From Candidatus Nanohalarchaeota archaeon (GTDB taxonomy: Archaea > EX4484-52), in the NCBI GenBank assembly GCA_003660905.1, contig QMVB01000063.1, positions 1 through 5,537 on the forward strand: a DNA stretch of 5,537 nucleotides, read 5' to 3'. The translations under genes were made by a program, and so were the position numbers. Below are positions 5,468-5,537 of the stretch, piece after piece (within the stretch, counting starts at the first letter, position 1; every line of letters starts with the position of its first letter). Below the pieces are notes generated by a model. It saw nothing but the letters and a program-made list of their open reading frames with translations. It was not told the origin of the DNA and searched no databases.

Positions 5468-5537
5468 ATGATTACATTGGAGAATTTTGGAATAACGTGC
5501 AATACAATGTTTCCCTGCGACAGGCACTACTTCCTGA
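5468..5537 (+). CDS. Possible start of a divergent gene, cut by the window edge
   Basis: A frame opens at ATG 5468 and stays open for 23 codons to the end of the window. It begins MITLENFGIT, followed by a cysteine-containing stretch (Cys11, Cys17) and DRHYFL. I do not recognise it. A T/A-rich box GATAAAAG at 5436-5443 lies at -32 to -25, suitable for a leaderless start; the TATATA box at 5445-5452 is too close. The minus strand is also open here, in a frame ending with TAA at 5465-5467 (C-terminus ILQCNH), which would instead be an upstream gene in the same direction as the Bax inhibitor gene. The sequence available does not decide between them. Confidence 0.3.
   Translation, partial: MITLENFGITCNTMFPCDRHYFL

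Noticed and set aside
25..5475. GTAATCATT near the left edge and its reverse complement near the right edge as terminal inverted repeats of a large element
   Set aside because: A 9-base match at this AT content is expected by chance, and the genes between are core housekeeping genes, not mobile-element cargo.

Overview
The window is AT-rich and reads as archaeal chromosomal DNA. It holds both subunits of DNA topoisomerase VI, an archaeal-type YchF/Obg-like GTPase with a C-terminal TGS domain, and TATA-like boxes about 20-30 bases before the start codons with no Shine-Dalgarno sequence, as expected for leaderless mRNAs. A DPANN-type lineage (Woesearchaeota/Pacearchaeota-like) is my best guess from the AT-rich composition and protein flavour. 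The sequence alone does not prove it.

Layout: 1-420 is a non-coding leader region with short repeats, T-runs and several TATA-like boxes. 421-2082 (+) is top6B, followed after one base by top6A (2084-3178, +), a two-gene operon for the complete A2B2 type IIB topoisomerase. 3179-3470 is intergenic and contains a hairpin flanked by 13-bp direct repeats, then a promoter. 3471-4688 (+) encodes the GTPase. Its stop codon directly abuts the stop codon of a convergent gene at 4689-5423 (-), a seven-helix Bax inhibitor-1/YccA-family membrane protein. 5424-5467 is a short promoter region. The last 70 bases are open in one plus frame (possible start of a divergent gene) and also in one minus frame, so the right edge is ambiguous.

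Functionally, top6B and top6A work together: ATP-driven dimerisation of the B subunit drives double-strand passage through the break made by the A subunit, removing supercoils and catenanes. The GTPase is probably translation or ribosome associated. The membrane protein may affect ion or proton homeostasis. Neither has an evident link to the topoisomerase. All core catalytic motifs of Top6A and Top6B are intact. I see no CRISPR array, tRNA, rRNA, insertion sequence or defence system.

This looks like ordinary housekeeping DNA with no new multi-gene system. The points most worth a second look are: an identical 10-base promoter core at exactly the same distance from two start codons; the repeat-flanked hairpin between top6A and the GTPase; a Ser-to-Phe change in the GTPase G5 motif; the zero-gap convergent gene pair; and a bacterial-looking Bax-inhibitor gene in an archaeon.
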